The notes under the pieces: generated by a model
What the model saw: the letters and a program-made list of their open reading frames with translations, nothing else
Database searches by the model: none
Told to the model about the DNA's origin: nothing
Program-made: the position numbers and the translations under genes
Shown: positions 11,948 to 24,119 of the stretch, piece by piece
How positions within the stretch are numbered: the first letter of the stretch is position 1
Layout: every line of letters starts with the position of its first letter
NCBI GenBank assembly: GCA_029851415.1
Contig: CM056742.1
Coordinates: 81,148,748 to 81,212,747, forward strand
Reading direction: 5' to 3'
From: Eretmocerus hayati
Taxonomy: Eukaryota; Arthropoda; Insecta; Hymenoptera; Aphelinidae
DNA length: 64,000 nt

Positions 11948-12429
11948 TGAATGATTTTATGTAAATTTTGAATACTTATCAGATTTGATTTGAATGATTT
12001 GAGTTAAATGATTGGGATAAATGATTCTTTATGATTATTGGAGAATTATCAAGCAGATTATTGGAATTGTGTTGATGAGTGTGTTTGTTGTAATATTAAG
12101 CATGTTTGTTTGATGATTATTTGTTGGTTTTTTTTTGTCATTTTTTTGTATACGTTGAGTCATATTATATTTATGTAATGGAAAATTTACTCTGTTATTT
12201 ATCAATAGGAAGAAACATTGTGAATTATATATATAAACTATGATAGTTGCATATTATATATTTTTGTCCAAGTTCGTCTGTTATGTCTTACTTTTATATC
12301 ATCTACTTATATTAATTTTTCTGATTTGAATTATTTTTGAATTGGAATATTTGTCTTCTGAGTATTGAGATTTGGATGAAGTTTCATTTATACATGAAAT
12401 GAAGAATGATTTTATATTGAAGGAGATCT

Positions 12430-12658
12430 GTCATGTCTTTCTGTGCGTTATCTTTGTGCGCTTCAGGCTCTATTACGTATGTATACAAAATCTTCGATGA
12501 TGTATGGTTACGCTAGAGTATCCGCTAACACAAAGATATGTCCGTCGTCTGATTCTACACCAATGAATTGCCGCCCAATATGTCTAACTCCGTTTCAAGA
12601 TCGAAATTAATGACGACTTGTCCCTTATATTAGACATAAGTTTGGCAATTCATTTGAA
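12430..12658. other. Conserved 229-bp core, copy 3
   Basis: It differs from the other copies at only a few sites, for example gattctacacc for gattttacacc and gacgacttg for gacgatttg. The dyad arms are unchanged. The following AT-rich portion then diverges strongly. Confidence 0.6.
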
Positions 12659-12865
12659 TAAATGATTTTATGTAAATTTTGAATACCTATCAAATTTAAT
12701 TTTAATGATTTGAGTTACATGATTGAGATAAATGATTTGATATGATTATTGAAGAATCATCAAGCATGATTCAAATGATTTGTTTTCCGGATAAATTTGA
12801 TAAAGTATATGTAATAATCTTATTGAACTTATATCGTCGGTGGAGAATGAATTGACTCGGGGGAG

Positions 12866-12891
12866 AGAAATGGGGGTTTCCCTCCATTTCT
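12866..12891. other. Stem-loop, copy 1 (11-bp stem, 4-nt loop)
   Basis: agaaatggggg pairs with cctccatttct around tttc, with one G-U pair. It lies in a context cgggggag-stem that resembles the hairpins at 27,529, 27,913 and 29,325 (gaggggag-stem), although the stem bases themselves differ. Confidence 0.55.
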
Positions 12892-13178
12892 TAGGTTTTT
12901 TTATTTCTGATGAATTATGTGATATACATATTCTTAATGGATATACATTATTTTGAAATAGATGGGATGATGGTTGAATATTGCTTCTTTTTCTGTTCTC
13001 TCCTTATCCTATTATTTTTATTTGATATTGTATATATATGATTGTTGATATTTATTATGATATGATATTGAAAATTATATTATATAAATTATAACTATAT
13101 TTTTTTAATCATCATTACTGTTATTATTTTTCATTGTACGATGTTATTTTATTTTTTCATACTATATATATAAATATA

Positions 13179-14268
13179 TGGGCAAATCTCACGAAGTATG
13201 CGGTTTGGCCGAACAGGCCTATTTTCACGTTGTCAGAACAACAGTCGCGTTATTTCCGCCGCTCGCATTAGATCATTTTGAAGATCTACTCATATTTAAT
13301 AGTTCTGCATCATTCAGAAGTCTAAAAATTGCTATAGAAAGGTACTGGGAGACGCTTCTTCGTGACAAAATCACAATTTTCGACCGAACAGGGCCATAGT
13401 TCTCTCACGCCTTAGCTCGCCACAGGCGGGGCGGTTCACCGATCGGTCTGAAAATTGGATATGTGATGGATTATAATACATAGAAACATATAATTTTCGC
13501 CCGAGGCTGTGCCTATCAATGCGTCGGAGTGCCGATGATTCGTTGGAGCGAACTCCGATTCTACATTTTCTCCTGTATCGCTCTTCTAATGGATGCAGCA
13601 CTCGGGGCGGTGAATATTTCGTATCTGTAGAAACGACATATTATTCTACATCCAAAAACCTACAAATCTAGCCCAAGAACGATAGTGTGCTCGATTCCGC
13701 ACGACGATGCGGCTTGAAATGAGAAAAGTTATTTTCGCGTAAATGGGGTCAAAAAAATCGTTTTTCGTGTAGCACACGAAAATTTCGATTCCGTTGGGAT
13801 GGAAACCACGTGTAAACTGATATTTGTACCTCAAGAAATGCCTATGAGAATCGCCCCTACTACAGCCTCATATCGGTCGCGATGCGAGGCTTGTGAGGAT
13901 CGACAAATGACGAAAATGAGCGTTTCGACGGTTGAGGCACATCTACATTTTGTACCACAGACCTTCAGAAAACACTGTAAACCATTGAACTCATCTCTCT
14001 TCTTCTATTCCAACACCAAGGATGCCATGTATTCACATACACACGAGCCAATTAGAATTACGAAAATATGAGGGTCCCACGCAAATACATGGGAAAAACT
14101 TCTACACCCTCACAAATCCACGGCGGGGCTCCAAAATGATTTACGCAAGTATTTCATCATTGTTTGAGCATTACTTGGACCAAACAAAAGTTTATCGGAG
14201 ATGTGCTGCCATTCTGGAAATTCTCGAAATTTCAAAGTCGAAACCGCATAGTTCCTGAGATTTGCCCA
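13179..14268. mobile_element. 1,090-bp non-autonomous DNA transposon with 28-bp TIRs
   Basis: The left end is tgggcaaatctcacgaag and the right end, reverse complemented, is tgggcaaatctcaggaac; the first 28 bp match with 2 differences. It is flanked by TATA at 13,175-13,178 and 14,269-14,272. The second copy of the surrounding 419-bp repeat has the same site without the insertion (gaatatattatg, near 14,692-14,703), which confirms the borders. Short ORFs inside show no transposase motif. A 4-bp TATA duplication is the simplest reading; the superfamily is unassigned. Confidence 0.85.
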
Positions 14269-14378
14269 TATATTATGATTTGAATGAATTCCTGTCTCGA
14301 TCGATATGGATGATAAAGTATATGCAATAATCCTATTGAACTTATATCGTCGGTGGAGAATGAATTGACTCGGGGGAG

Positions 14379-14404
14379 AGAAATGGGGGTTTCCCTCCAT
14401 TTCT
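14379..14404. other. Stem-loop, copy 2
   Basis: The sequence is identical to the stem-loop at 12,866-12,891, in the second 419-bp repeat copy. Confidence 0.55.
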
Positions 14405-14730
14405 TAGGTTTTTTTATTTTTGATGAATTATGTGATATACATATTCTTAATGGATATACATTATTTTGAAATAGATGGGATGATGGTTGAATATTGCTTC
14501 TTTTTCTGTTCTCTCCTTTTCCTATTATTTTTATTTGATATTGTATATATATGATTGTTGATATTTATTATAATATGATATTGAAAATTATATTATATAA
14601 ATTATAACTATATTTTTTTAATCATCATTACTGTTATTATTTTTCATTGTACGATGTTATTTTATTTTCTTATACTATATATATGAATATATTATGATTT
14701 GAATGAATTTTTGTTTCGATCGATATGAAT

Positions 14731-15118
14731 GATCGAGACTTTATCGCTCGCGGAAATTAATGTAAATATAAATATATTATGATTATATTATTACCTATCG
14801 TTGATTCGACGAATTCTATTATTTGGCTTGATTGATTCTTGAATTTCTAGATCTGTACCTTGAGTGGGAGCTGCATAAGAGATATCGTGTTCACGATGAG
14901 TGCTGTGGGATGGATTAATGTAGAATTTAATATTATTTTAGGGATTGAAATATTCTATGTGTATATATGTTGTATGTATGTGTTAAGTGTATGTGTGTAT
15001 GTATTTGATTGTGTGCGCCTGTGTTTGTCTATGTGTGTTTCTGTTAATGTTTTGTTTAGATATGGGTCCAGTCTTACCATTTTTATTGTTTTATTAATTA
15101 TTATTTATTATTGCTTAC
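14731..15118. other. AT- and GT-rich spacer
   Basis: It includes a GT/TG-rich tract around 14,957-15,050. A 122-codon ORF (14,860-15,228) reads through it but has the hydrophobic, Cys/Val-rich composition expected from TGT/GTG repeats and is not credible as a gene. A similar GT-rich tract lies in the same relative place in the paralogous locus (29,698-29,830). Confidence 0.45.
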
Positions 15119-15214
15119 CAGTGCAGCTTATTAAATATTCATTGACCCCGCTTTTTCCTATGTTAAACTTGAAGTTTTTACTCTGGATCACTTTGGTGCG
15201 CCGTCATCCTCCTC
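15119..15214 (-). ncRNA. Candidate exon 3 of minus-strand spliced locus 1
   Basis: On the minus strand the acceptor is cctgtgacag|gagg and the donor is gctgcactg|gtaagc. It is 96 nt long. The 3' end gctgcactg matches the ends of exons 2 and 3 in the second locus (gctgcaatg), whose exon 3 is 97 nt. No long ORF runs through the three exons, so I favour a noncoding RNA. Exon status rests on splice consensus and paralogy alone. Confidence 0.45.
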
Positions 15215-16067
15215 CTGTCACAGGTTGAGCATGACTGACGCACTATGTGTTTTAACTTTATTATGTGGTCTCATTCAGCGACCTTTGATGGCTTGTGTAG
15301 GTACTGTGTGACTATATATAGTAAATATAGCACATTGTAGCCATTTAAGCACTTTCTTATTAAATTTTCCCAAGGTGTGGATTTAAGATACACTGTGGGG
15401 CTTTAATTGCCTGTCCCTGAGGGGGATTTTGGCTTGGTTTATGCTTTTTAATGGGTGTCCCGAAGTGGGAGTTTTATGTCTGCTTGGCTGAGGGCCGCAG
15501 AATGGGAATTTTTGAAATTTTTATGGAAAAAATGAAATGGAAAAATCTATTTTTTATATTTTTGTTTTGCAGAAGTCGCAAAAAATATTTTTAATTTTTA
15601 ATGAATTTAGATGTTTTAGCCATGAAATTGAGTTGAATCTGATATCCTATACTAAGATTTTCGGGATTTTAAGCCCTTGCCCCATAGTGGGAATTTTCTA
15701 ATAAAAATTTTGAAAAAAGTGAAAAGGAAAAATCGATTTTTTATATTTTTGTTTTGCAGAAGTCGCACAAAAATGAAAATTTTTGAATTGATGTTCAGCT
15801 TATACCTGTATTCATGGCTAAACTCTAGGTGCATTTTATGCTTAATTTCACCTGGCCCAAGAGAGCAATGATTTTAACGTTAAAATAGGCCTTTTTTAGT
15901 GAATAATTACTAGGTTTTTAGAGTATTTACCCCTTTGCTGCACTGGCATGCAAATGCAATGTTTGTTTTTTGTATGATTTTGTTTGATTTTATGTTTGTT
16001 AATAAATGTTTCATTTAATGTTTTATGAATAATATTTATATTTTTGAATTTCATGAAATCTACATAC
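15215..16067. repeat. Intronic spacer with a diverged ~169-bp direct repeat
   Basis: Two related segments (about 15,500-15,610 and 15,670-15,780) share gaatttt, a gaaaaatc(t/g)attttttat stretch and tttttgttttgcagaagtcgca. No gene is recognised. If the minus-strand locus is real, this is the intron between exons 2 and 3. Confidence 0.45.
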
Positions 16068-16175
16068 CTGTGATAGTCATTGATGTTGAATTTTGCATCT
16101 TTTTCTTCATTGTAGTGCGTAGTGCTCAGGTGCTCCCTATCACGCTGTGATTAGATGTTTCTAGAGTGGCTTGTC
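16068..16175 (-). ncRNA. Candidate exon 2 of minus-strand spliced locus 1
   Basis: On the minus strand the acceptor is tacttcttcag|gaca and the donor is atcacag|gtatgt. It is 108 nt long. Its sequence does not obviously match exon 2 of the second locus, so its support is weaker than for exons 1 and 3. Confidence 0.35.
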
Positions 16176-16349
16176 CTGAAGAAGTAAATGTGGGGGGTTC
16201 TTAGATTAGTGTTAATTTGGTGAGTGCTGTGTTAGGATATCTGTTGAAGAAACATATTTACAGAATATGTAATTATATGGTTAATAATTAGTTCATTATA
16301 ATTGTTTTAATTAAATAGTAGTAAAGGAGTGAATATTTTAATTACTTAC

Positions 16350-16465
16350 CAGTATTTTTTTATGATGATTTTTGAATGTCCTTGTATCCTAGGGTGACCT
16401 CTCGATTTTTTGAAGCGCTATTGATATCACTTTATGATGATTTTAACTGGACTGGCGCCTCTTGG
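16350..16465 (-). ncRNA. Candidate first exon of minus-strand spliced locus 1
   Basis: The exon ends at aaatactg|gtaagtaatt. Over about 60 nt it aligns without gaps to the first exon at 30,516-30,625. Both contain gcgccagtc, then aatc-atc, then gtga and gcgct at the same spacing, at roughly 60-65% identity by eye. The 5' limit is approximate. No conserved reading frame was found. Confidence 0.5.
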
Positions 16466-16530
16466 CGTTCTTGCTTTGTGATATCTGCTTTTAACTCCTT
16501 TATTGGTTTCTATAATGTTTGAAGTACTTC
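16466..16530 (-). promoter_or_regulatory. Candidate promoter of minus-strand locus 1
   Basis: On the minus strand, gttaaaagcagatatcacaa precedes the first exon and aligns with gctaaaagacctatatacaa at the second locus. The TAAAAG and TAT-ACAA elements are shared. The second locus has the better TATA-like box. The transcription start is not determined. Confidence 0.35.
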
Positions 16531-16723
16531 TCGAGTGTATTGTAAGAAACTCCTATCGACTGAATTGTGTCAAACTTACTATTTCTTTCCATAATGGTCG
16601 ATGTTGTGTGTTGACGTTTGGTGGGTGTGATGTCGTGTGTGGTGATTGTCGTGTTTATGTTGTGTGTGTGGAGCGGAAGATAATATGGATTGGAATGAAT
16701 TTTTATGAGGACGTTTTATCATG

Positions 16724-17790
16724 AAAGAAGTAGGGAAGATGGAATGGAAGTAATGTAAGAGATCATATCAATATAGATATTAAAATTGTAATTATAAAAT
16801 TGGAAGAAAACAATACTGGATTATATAAATATATTTTTCTCTATACTATGGGGTTGAGATTATCATTTTGAAATGTCGTAATCAATGATTTTCATATAAT
16901 GATCATTGAGTGCAATGATAATTCGTTTATTAAGAAAATTTGAAATTACTTGAAAATTGCTTGAGTATCATAGAAATAGAGTGTTGATTTCGCAAGTTCG
17001 TTGTAGGCGGCATTAGCGTTCTACATAGATGGTTTTTGTATGGTGAGCAAATTATTGTAATGGATATATGTGAGGTGTTTTTCGAATATATTTGAATTTT
17101 TTTGAAGTATCTCTAATTTTAGTGATGATCAAGTGGTATGATGGAAGAAGTAGGAAAAATGAAATAGAAGTGATTTGGAAGCTTATATCAATATGGATAT
17201 TGGAATGGAATTTAAAGTAGGTATAGAACAATATTGGATTATATATATATATATATATATTCCTCTCTGCATTACAGGGTTGAGACTGTCATTTTTCATT
17301 TGAATTCAAACTCAATATTGGATTATATAAATATATATTTTTCTATTCTATTGGGTTGAGATTGTCATTTTGAAATGTTGTAATCAATGATTTTCATATA
17401 ATGATCATTGAGTACAATGATAATTTGTTTATTAAGAAAATTTGAAATTACTTGAAAATTGCTTGAGTATCATAGAAATAGAGAGTTGATTTCGCAAGTT
17501 CGCTGTAGGCGGCGTTAGCGTTCTACATAGATGGGTTTTGTATGGTAAGCAAATTGTTGTGATAGATATATGTGAGGTGTTTTTCAAATATATCTAAATT
17601 TTCTTGAAGTATCTCTAATTTTAGTGATGATCAAGTGGTATAATGGAAGAAGTAGGAAAAATGAAATAGAAATGATTTGGAAGCTTCTATCAATATGGAT
17701 ATTGGAATGGAATTTGAAGTAAGTATAAAACAATATTGGATTATATATATATATATATATATTCTTCTCTGCATTACAGGGTTGAGACTG
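16724..17790. repeat. 502-bp tandem repeat, about two copies
   Basis: Landmarks such as tgaaaattgcttgagtatc recur 502 bp apart (16,951 and 17,453). Units also carry a gaagtaggaaaaatgaaata segment and a TA microsatellite followed by cattacagggttgagactgt (about 17,270 and 17,773). The latter phrase recurs at 48,399, next to the second Helitron remnant. No ORF is present. Confidence 0.8.
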
Positions 17791-18105
17791 TCATCCTTCA
17801 TTTGAATTCAAACTCAATAGCATAATATTTATAAATATACTCAATTTGAATTTACGACAAAAATTGGATATAGAATGAAAATTATCATAACTCTGTAAGT
17901 AGAATTGAACTGTGATTTTTCTGTGAATTTGATTCGAATGAAATGCCTGCATTAGAATATTTTGTATATTTCTAATATTGAATGGTTTATATCTCAAGTA
18001 ATTTTATATAGATTCTCTTTATATTTGTGAATATCTTTATATTTGTTATCATGATGAATTAGACTAATAGGGTAATAGATTTGAGATTGACTATATTATG
18101 ACTGA
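17791..18105 (-). other. Helitron 3' flank, shared with the second remnant
   Basis: This stretch lies just 3' of the helicase stop on the minus strand. It resembles 48,420-48,650: both contain gattcgaat/tattcgaat followed by gcctgcatt-gaatattttg. It probably belongs to the Helitron 3' untranslated part. No canonical CTRR end with hairpin could be fixed. Confidence 0.4.
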
Positions 18106-20563
18106 TTAATAGAATACTTCGGGATATACAATGTTTGTCGTATAAGTTATTATTTCTTTTTTCCCTGTGTCATGATTTTCTATTGATTGTGTATTTAAAG
18201 CATTATTCTCTAATTTTATTTTCAAATTTGTGTCAGAAGTTACTCTCGATATTGCGACATATAATCGACCATGAGCGAAAACTGGAATTGATAGATATAC
18301 ACCTACTTTATTAAATGATTGTCCTTGTGATTTATTTATTGTCATTGCAAATGCTAATCTTATGGGAAATTGTCGTCTTGACATTTTGTAAGGTAGATCG
18401 TTTTCTTTTGGTTTATTATCAATTCGTGGTATAAACACTATTGAGTTTTTATTTTTTCCATTCAATATTTTGGCGCATATCATATATTGTTTGATATTGA
18501 TGATAATTAGTCTTGTACCATTACATAATCCTTCTGATGGATTAAGATTTACTAATAATATCATTATAGCTCCTATTTTTAATCGAAGTTCAAATGGAGG
18601 TAGACCGTTTGGTGTTATTGAATTGAGATAATCGATTGGGATCATGAAATTATCATTATTTGGATCATCTGTATCTTCTACTGAATCTATACTGTAATGA
18701 ATTGACATTGGTTCATTTATTTTTTCGGTAATTTTATCGTTTACTTCCATAACATCTACATTCCTTGGTGTTAAAATAACTCTTTCTCTTGTTTGATCAT
18801 TGGAGGGATCTATATTTTCACCAAATATCTCAGTAATTAAATCGCCTGATGATAAATAATTTTTTGGAATTATTCTGAGATTGTTTTCAATTTCATGTTT
18901 GGTACAATTTTTATTTTATCCTATATCTAATAGCCATTTTTTGAAATTCATTTGGTCTTTCGATACTCTTAAATTATCTTTTAATGTGTATTTTTTGAAA
19001 AGATTCCATAGTTTACTTCGATTTACACATATTTCTAATATTTGTGTTCTTGTACCATATTTAATTATTGGTAATATTTGTCTAAAATCTCCTGCAGTTA
19101 TGATTATTATGCCTCCGAATGGTTTATCATTTTGGTGGAGATCTCTCAAGAATTTATCTAATGATTCGAAAGCAAATTTATTTGCCATTGAAATTTCATC
19201 CCATATAATGATTTTATATGTCAAAAACAATTTTCCCAATGGTGAATTTACAGTTATATTACATGTTGAGATCTCGTTGAGATCTAATGGTCATTTTAAT
19301 GCCGATGTTACAGTTCTCCCATTCGTAAGTACATTTGCTGCGAGACCAGTCCATGCTATAGGTAATACAGGTATATTTTCTTGGAGACATTTCTTTATTA
19401 TTGTTTCTACTAAATAACTTTTTCCTGTTCCTCCTGGGCCGTCTATGTATACAAGATGTTCTTCTCCTTTATCGAATAATGTATGCATGATAGCATCATA
19501 TATTATTTTTTGTGCATTTGTTAAAGATGAAGGGTTATATTCATCAATTGTGAATTGGTTTGTGTCAATATGACAATTTTCTATAATATTTACATTTGGT
19601 AATTGAAATTGATTCAATGTCATTGAATGTGAATCTAGTATTTTCTGAATTATTTGGAGACAATGTTGTTCTCCATCTTCTTGTGACATTTTATTTGGTA
19701 TAAAATGTGATTTATACTTATTGTATAGATCTAGAGCATTAATAGGCGTGTGGAATACGAGTATATATGCGAAAAGTTGTGCTAAACTATTTGGGAATTG
19801 AAATGTACTCGCTTCTTCTAAACATTTGTCTAATTCAATATCTGAATTTGCTAATCCTAATTCAATTGCTGCTTCTCGAAAAGTATCATATTTTATTCCA
19901 TTTATTGTTCGTAAATGTTCAAATGATGTTGCTCCTTTCACATATTGTAATAATGTCCTGAGATAAAATCTTTCTATATCTTTAGGAGCCACAAATGCTA
20001 ATCTGCTAAGAATTGGTTTCCTAATCATTTGTCTGTCATACCATATTTTTTTCGTGTCATGGAACACATAATGTAGTGGAATTTCACTATATAAATATTG
20101 TCTTGCTTCGGGATCTTCTTTATTTAATTTGAAGTATGCTGTCGAAGTTGTTCCTTTATTTCTATTTTCAACTTCATGTTCTTGTCCTTTTTTGAAAAAA
20201 ACAATTTGATAATTTTCTAAATGGATTGCAAGTCGATAAATAGTATGGGATAATTTGTGTAACGGAAATTCGAATAATCTATGTATTGCTTCTGGTGGTG
20301 TTATGATACGTCCTGAAAGATAGAAATCTATTTCATCGTAAATTAATTTTTTTTTGTAGTGTTTTCATTATTGTTTGATTGATTTTCTGTATTTTCATCA
20401 GGTATTGTAACTTTTATTGTTGCTGAATCTGGTCCTTTATATTGATATTTGAAAAGATAGTTAATGACATTGAATGTGCTACATATCTCAATATTTATAT
20501 GTGTTTCTAATGTGAGCAATAGATAAGGATTGTACGGGACAACATAACGATTGTCTGCAATAA
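18106..20563 (-). pseudogene. Helitron Rep/helicase, Pif1-type helicase region, decayed
   Basis: The minus-strand reading frame encodes a Pif1-type helicase: Walker A GPGGTGKSYL (near 19,440), Walker B IIWDEISM, GDFRQILPI, then NPSEGLCNGTRL, MTINKSQGQSF and GRLYVAISRV, ending VYPEVFY-stop at 18,106. Upstream, VVPYNPYLLL and YLFKYQYKG match the region that precedes the helicase in Helitron proteins. From 20,067 to 18,106 the frame is continuous except for two in-frame stops (TGA at 19,288 and TAA at 18,916). A frameshift lies in an A-run (T-run on the plus strand) at about 20,342-20,350. At about 20,563 the protein similarity ends abruptly in array A, so the N-terminal Rep nuclease part is absent. 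It is inactive. Confidence 0.9.
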
Positions 20564-22571
20564 GGAACCACTTTCTAAGCAAATTTCTTACATCTCCTCG
20601 GTGGTCATCTCCCACGAGGGATGGTTTAGTGAATATGAAACCCAAGTATTTCTCGGTAGTCACTAGATTTCATTGAATTCTTACATTTTGCGATAGTTCG
20701 TAAGAGTGTCGTGTGAGTGCGTGCGGCTGCATATTATTCTTGTCAATCAATTTTTCAGGGGATTGGATATGAATTTTGAACCTATGAAGTAGTCAATGTT
20801 CCCATCGATGATATGAATCCGTGCAAACATTATCTCTACATATGAAAGTGATTATGATCATACTCTTCCAGTACACGATGGATTGTGGATATACTTCTGA
20901 TTATCTTCGCGATTGTTCATTTTCACAATGGTTTCAGATCTGTTCCTAACGAGAGATTTTCGAATGTTATTTTGTGGTCAAAATCTTGAATCTCACGATT
21001 AGTATCTTCCTGTTGTTTGAAAATTATTAAGATGAGGAATAACACATGAAATTCTGCGATTGAACTAAATTAAATCATATGATTCTTCGACAAGTTAGTT
21101 CAAGACATGATTTCATGGGAATATCAATTTTCACATCTCAAATCGTTTATGATCATATTTTTTCTCAGTACACAGTAGAATGTTGATATATTTGAGATGA
21201 TAGGTGAGAATATCAGACGTTTCAGCGCATGTACGTGTAATTATTGTCTGATTACACATCCGTTTTCCTTTCGGTGGTTATCTTTTGAGAGGCATGTTGT
21301 AGTGTTCGAACCCGAAATTATTATCTGAACAAAATTGTGTCATATCCTTGGTGGTTGTCCTTTAAGCGAGATGGTTTAGTGGTCGAAGGCGGAACCATTT
21401 TCTGAGAGAATTTCTTACATCTCTTCGGCGGTCATCTCCCACGAGGGATGGTTTACTGGATAAAGAACTCAAGTAATTGTTGGTAGTCACTAGATTTGAT
21501 TGGATTCTTATATTTCGCGATAGTTCGTAAGAGTGTCGTGTGAGTGCGTGCGGCTGTATATTATGTTTATCAATTGATTCTTCGGGGGATTGGGAATGAA
21601 TTTTGAACCTATGTATTAGTGAATATTTCCATCGATAATATGAATCCATGCAAACATCATACTCCACATATGAAAGTGATTATGATCATACTTTTCCAGT
21701 ACACGATGGATTGTGAATACACTTTCGATTACCTGAGTAAATGTACATTTTTGCAATGGTTTCACATCCGTTCCTAACAAGTGATGTTTGGATGTTATTT
21801 CGTGGTCAAAAGAAAAAAACTCACAATTGGCACTCACCATTCTTGGAAGTTATTAAGATAAGGAATAACTAATGAAATTCTGCGATTGAACCGATTTCAA
21901 TCATATCATCTTTCGAAGAGTTAGTCTAAGACATGAATTCATGGGAATATCGATTTTTACATCCAAAATCGTTTATTATTATATTTTTCCTAGTACACGG
22001 TGGAATGTGAATATATTTGAGATGATATGTGAGAATATCAGACGTTTCAGCGCACGTGCATGTAATTATTGTCTGAGCAGACTTCCGTTTTCCTCTCGGT
22101 GGTGATCTTTTGAGAGGCATGGTGTAGTATTTGAACCCGGAATTATTATCTGAACAAAATTGTGTCATCTCCTCGGTGGTTGTCCTTCAAGCGAGATGAT
22201 TAAGTGATCGAAGGCGAAACCACTTTCTAAGAAAATTTCTCACATCTCTTCGGCGGGCATCTCCCACGGGGCATGGTTTAGTGGATATGAAACTCAAGTA
22301 ATTGTCGGTAGCTACTAGGTTTTATCAAATTCTTATATTTTTCGATAATTCGTAAGAGTGTCATGTGAGTGCGTGCGGCTGTATATAAAGTTTTCATCAA
22401 TTAATTGTTCAGGGTATTGGGAATGAACTATAATCTATGTAGTAGTGAAGGTTTCCATCGATAATATGAATCCATGCAAACTTCATTCTCTACATATGGG
22501 AGTGATTATAATCATACTTTTCCAGTACACGATGGATTGTGAATACACTTTCGATTGTCTTCGAATCTGTA

Positions 22572-22708
22572 CACTCGGGAGCAAGCTGAACCGTCCAAGC
22601 TCGACATCGCGCTGTCCCACTCGTACTCATGGATCGAGGTAGGAGTAAAGAGAGACAGAAAGATCGTGTAAGCAGGTGTTGGTGGACAATTCAGCTTGCT
22701 CCCCAGTG
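22572..22708. mobile_element. 137-bp MITE, CACTYGGGAGC family, copy 1
   Basis: The left end cactcgggagcaagctgaac and the right end (reverse complement cactggggagcaagctgaat) form TIRs of about 26 bp. It is flanked by TA (22,570-22,571 and 22,709-22,710). Other array units read gtacattcccc at the same place without the insertion. The TA duplication and TIRs suggest a Tc1/mariner-like MITE; a 4-bp GTAC duplication is an alternative reading. Confidence 0.85.
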
Positions 22709-24119
22709 TACATCCCCCAATGGTTTCAAATCCGTTGCTAACGAGAGATGTTCGAATGTTATTTCGTGGTGAAAATATGAAATCTCACAATGGGCACTTC
22801 CCATTTTCAGAAGTTATTGAGATAAGGAATAACTCATGAAATCCTGCGACTGAATTGATTTCAATCATATCATTTCTCGACGAGATAGTTTAAGACATGA
22901 ATTCATGGGAATATAGATTTTTATATCCAAACTCGATTATTATCATATTTTTTCTTGTACCTGATGGAATGTGAATATATTTGAGATGATATTTGAGAAT
23001 ATCAGATGGTCGAGCGCATGTAAGTGTAATCATTGTCTGAGCAGACTTCTGTTTTTCTCTCGGCGGGTATCTTTTGAAACGCAAGGTGTAGTGTTTGAAC
23101 CCGAAATCATTATCTAAAGAAAACTGTGTCATCTCCTTGGTGGTTATTTTCTGAGCGGGATGGTTTAGTGATCGAAGGCGAAACCACTTTCTGAGGAAAT
23201 TTCTTACATCTCCTCGGCAGTCATCCCCCACGAGAGATGGTTTAGTGAATGAACAACTCAAGTAATTGTCGGTAGTCACTAGATATCATTGAACTCTTAC
23301 ATTTTGCGATAGTTCGTAAGAGTGTCGTGAGAGTGCGTGTGGCTGTATATTATTTTCATCAATTAAATTTTTCAGGGGATTGGAAATGAATTCTGAACCT
23401 ATGTAGTAGTGAATGTTTCCATCGATAATATGAATCCATGCAAACATCATTCTCTACATATGAAAGTGATCATGATCATATTTTCCTAGTACACGATGGA
23501 TTGTCAATACACTTCCGATTGTCTTCGAAATCGTACATTCCCCAATGCTTCCAGATCCGTTGCTAACGAGAAATGTTCGAATGTGTTTTCATGGTCAAAA
23601 TATAAAATCTCACGATTGGCACTTTCCATTTTTGGAAGTTATTAAGATAAGGAATAACTAATGAAATTCTGCGATTAAATCGATTCCAACCATATCATCT
23701 TTCGAAGAGTTAGTCCAAGACATGAATTCATGGGGATATCGATTTTTATATCCAAAATTGATTATTATCATATTTTTCCTAGTACACGATGGAATGTGAA
23801 TATATTTGAGATGACATTTGAGAATATCATACGGTCGAGCGCATGTACGGGGTATTATTGTCTAAGCAGACTTCTGTTTTCCTTTCGGCGGGTATCTTCT
23901 GAGACGCAAGGTGTAGTGTTTGAACCCGAAATTATTATCGAAAGAGAATTGTGTCATCTCCTTGGTGGCTATCTTCTAAGCGAGATGGTTTAGTGATCGA
24001 AGGCGAAACCACTTTCTAAGAAAATTTCCTACATCTCCTCGGCGGTCATCTCCCACGAGGGATAGTTTAGTGGATAAACAACTCAAGTAATTGTCGGGAG
24101 TCACTAGATTCCATTGAAT

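Larger units (their letters stand above)
10690..12775. repeat. 711-bp tandem repeat, about 2.9 copies
   Basis: The landmark atgtctttctgtgcg occurs at 11,011, 11,722 and 12,433, exactly 711 bp apart each time. Each unit has an AT-rich, partly diverged part and a nearly invariant part of about 229 bp (annotated separately). The last unit loses similarity near 12,700-12,775. No long ORF is present. It could be part of a transcript running leftward from the minus-strand promoter near 16.47 kb, which is inference. Confidence 0.9.
12799..14730. repeat. 419-bp tandem pair interrupted by a transposon
   Basis: Copy 1 is 12,799-13,178 plus 14,273-14,311; copy 2 is 14,312-14,730. Both begin gataaagtatatg and contain cgtcggtggagaatgaattg and a stem-loop (12,866-12,891 and 14,379-14,404). 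When the 1,090-bp element and its 4-bp duplication are removed, the two copies are 419 bp apart and almost identical. Confidence 0.85.

Noticed and set aside
10690..12775. CRISPR array or bacterial origin for the regular repeats
   Set aside because: Unit length (711 bp) and eukaryotic context are incompatible; there are no short repeats with unique spacers.
14860..15228. A 122-codon hydrophobic ORF
   Set aside because: Composition is explained by the GT-rich tract, and it overlaps the better-supported minus-strand exon.
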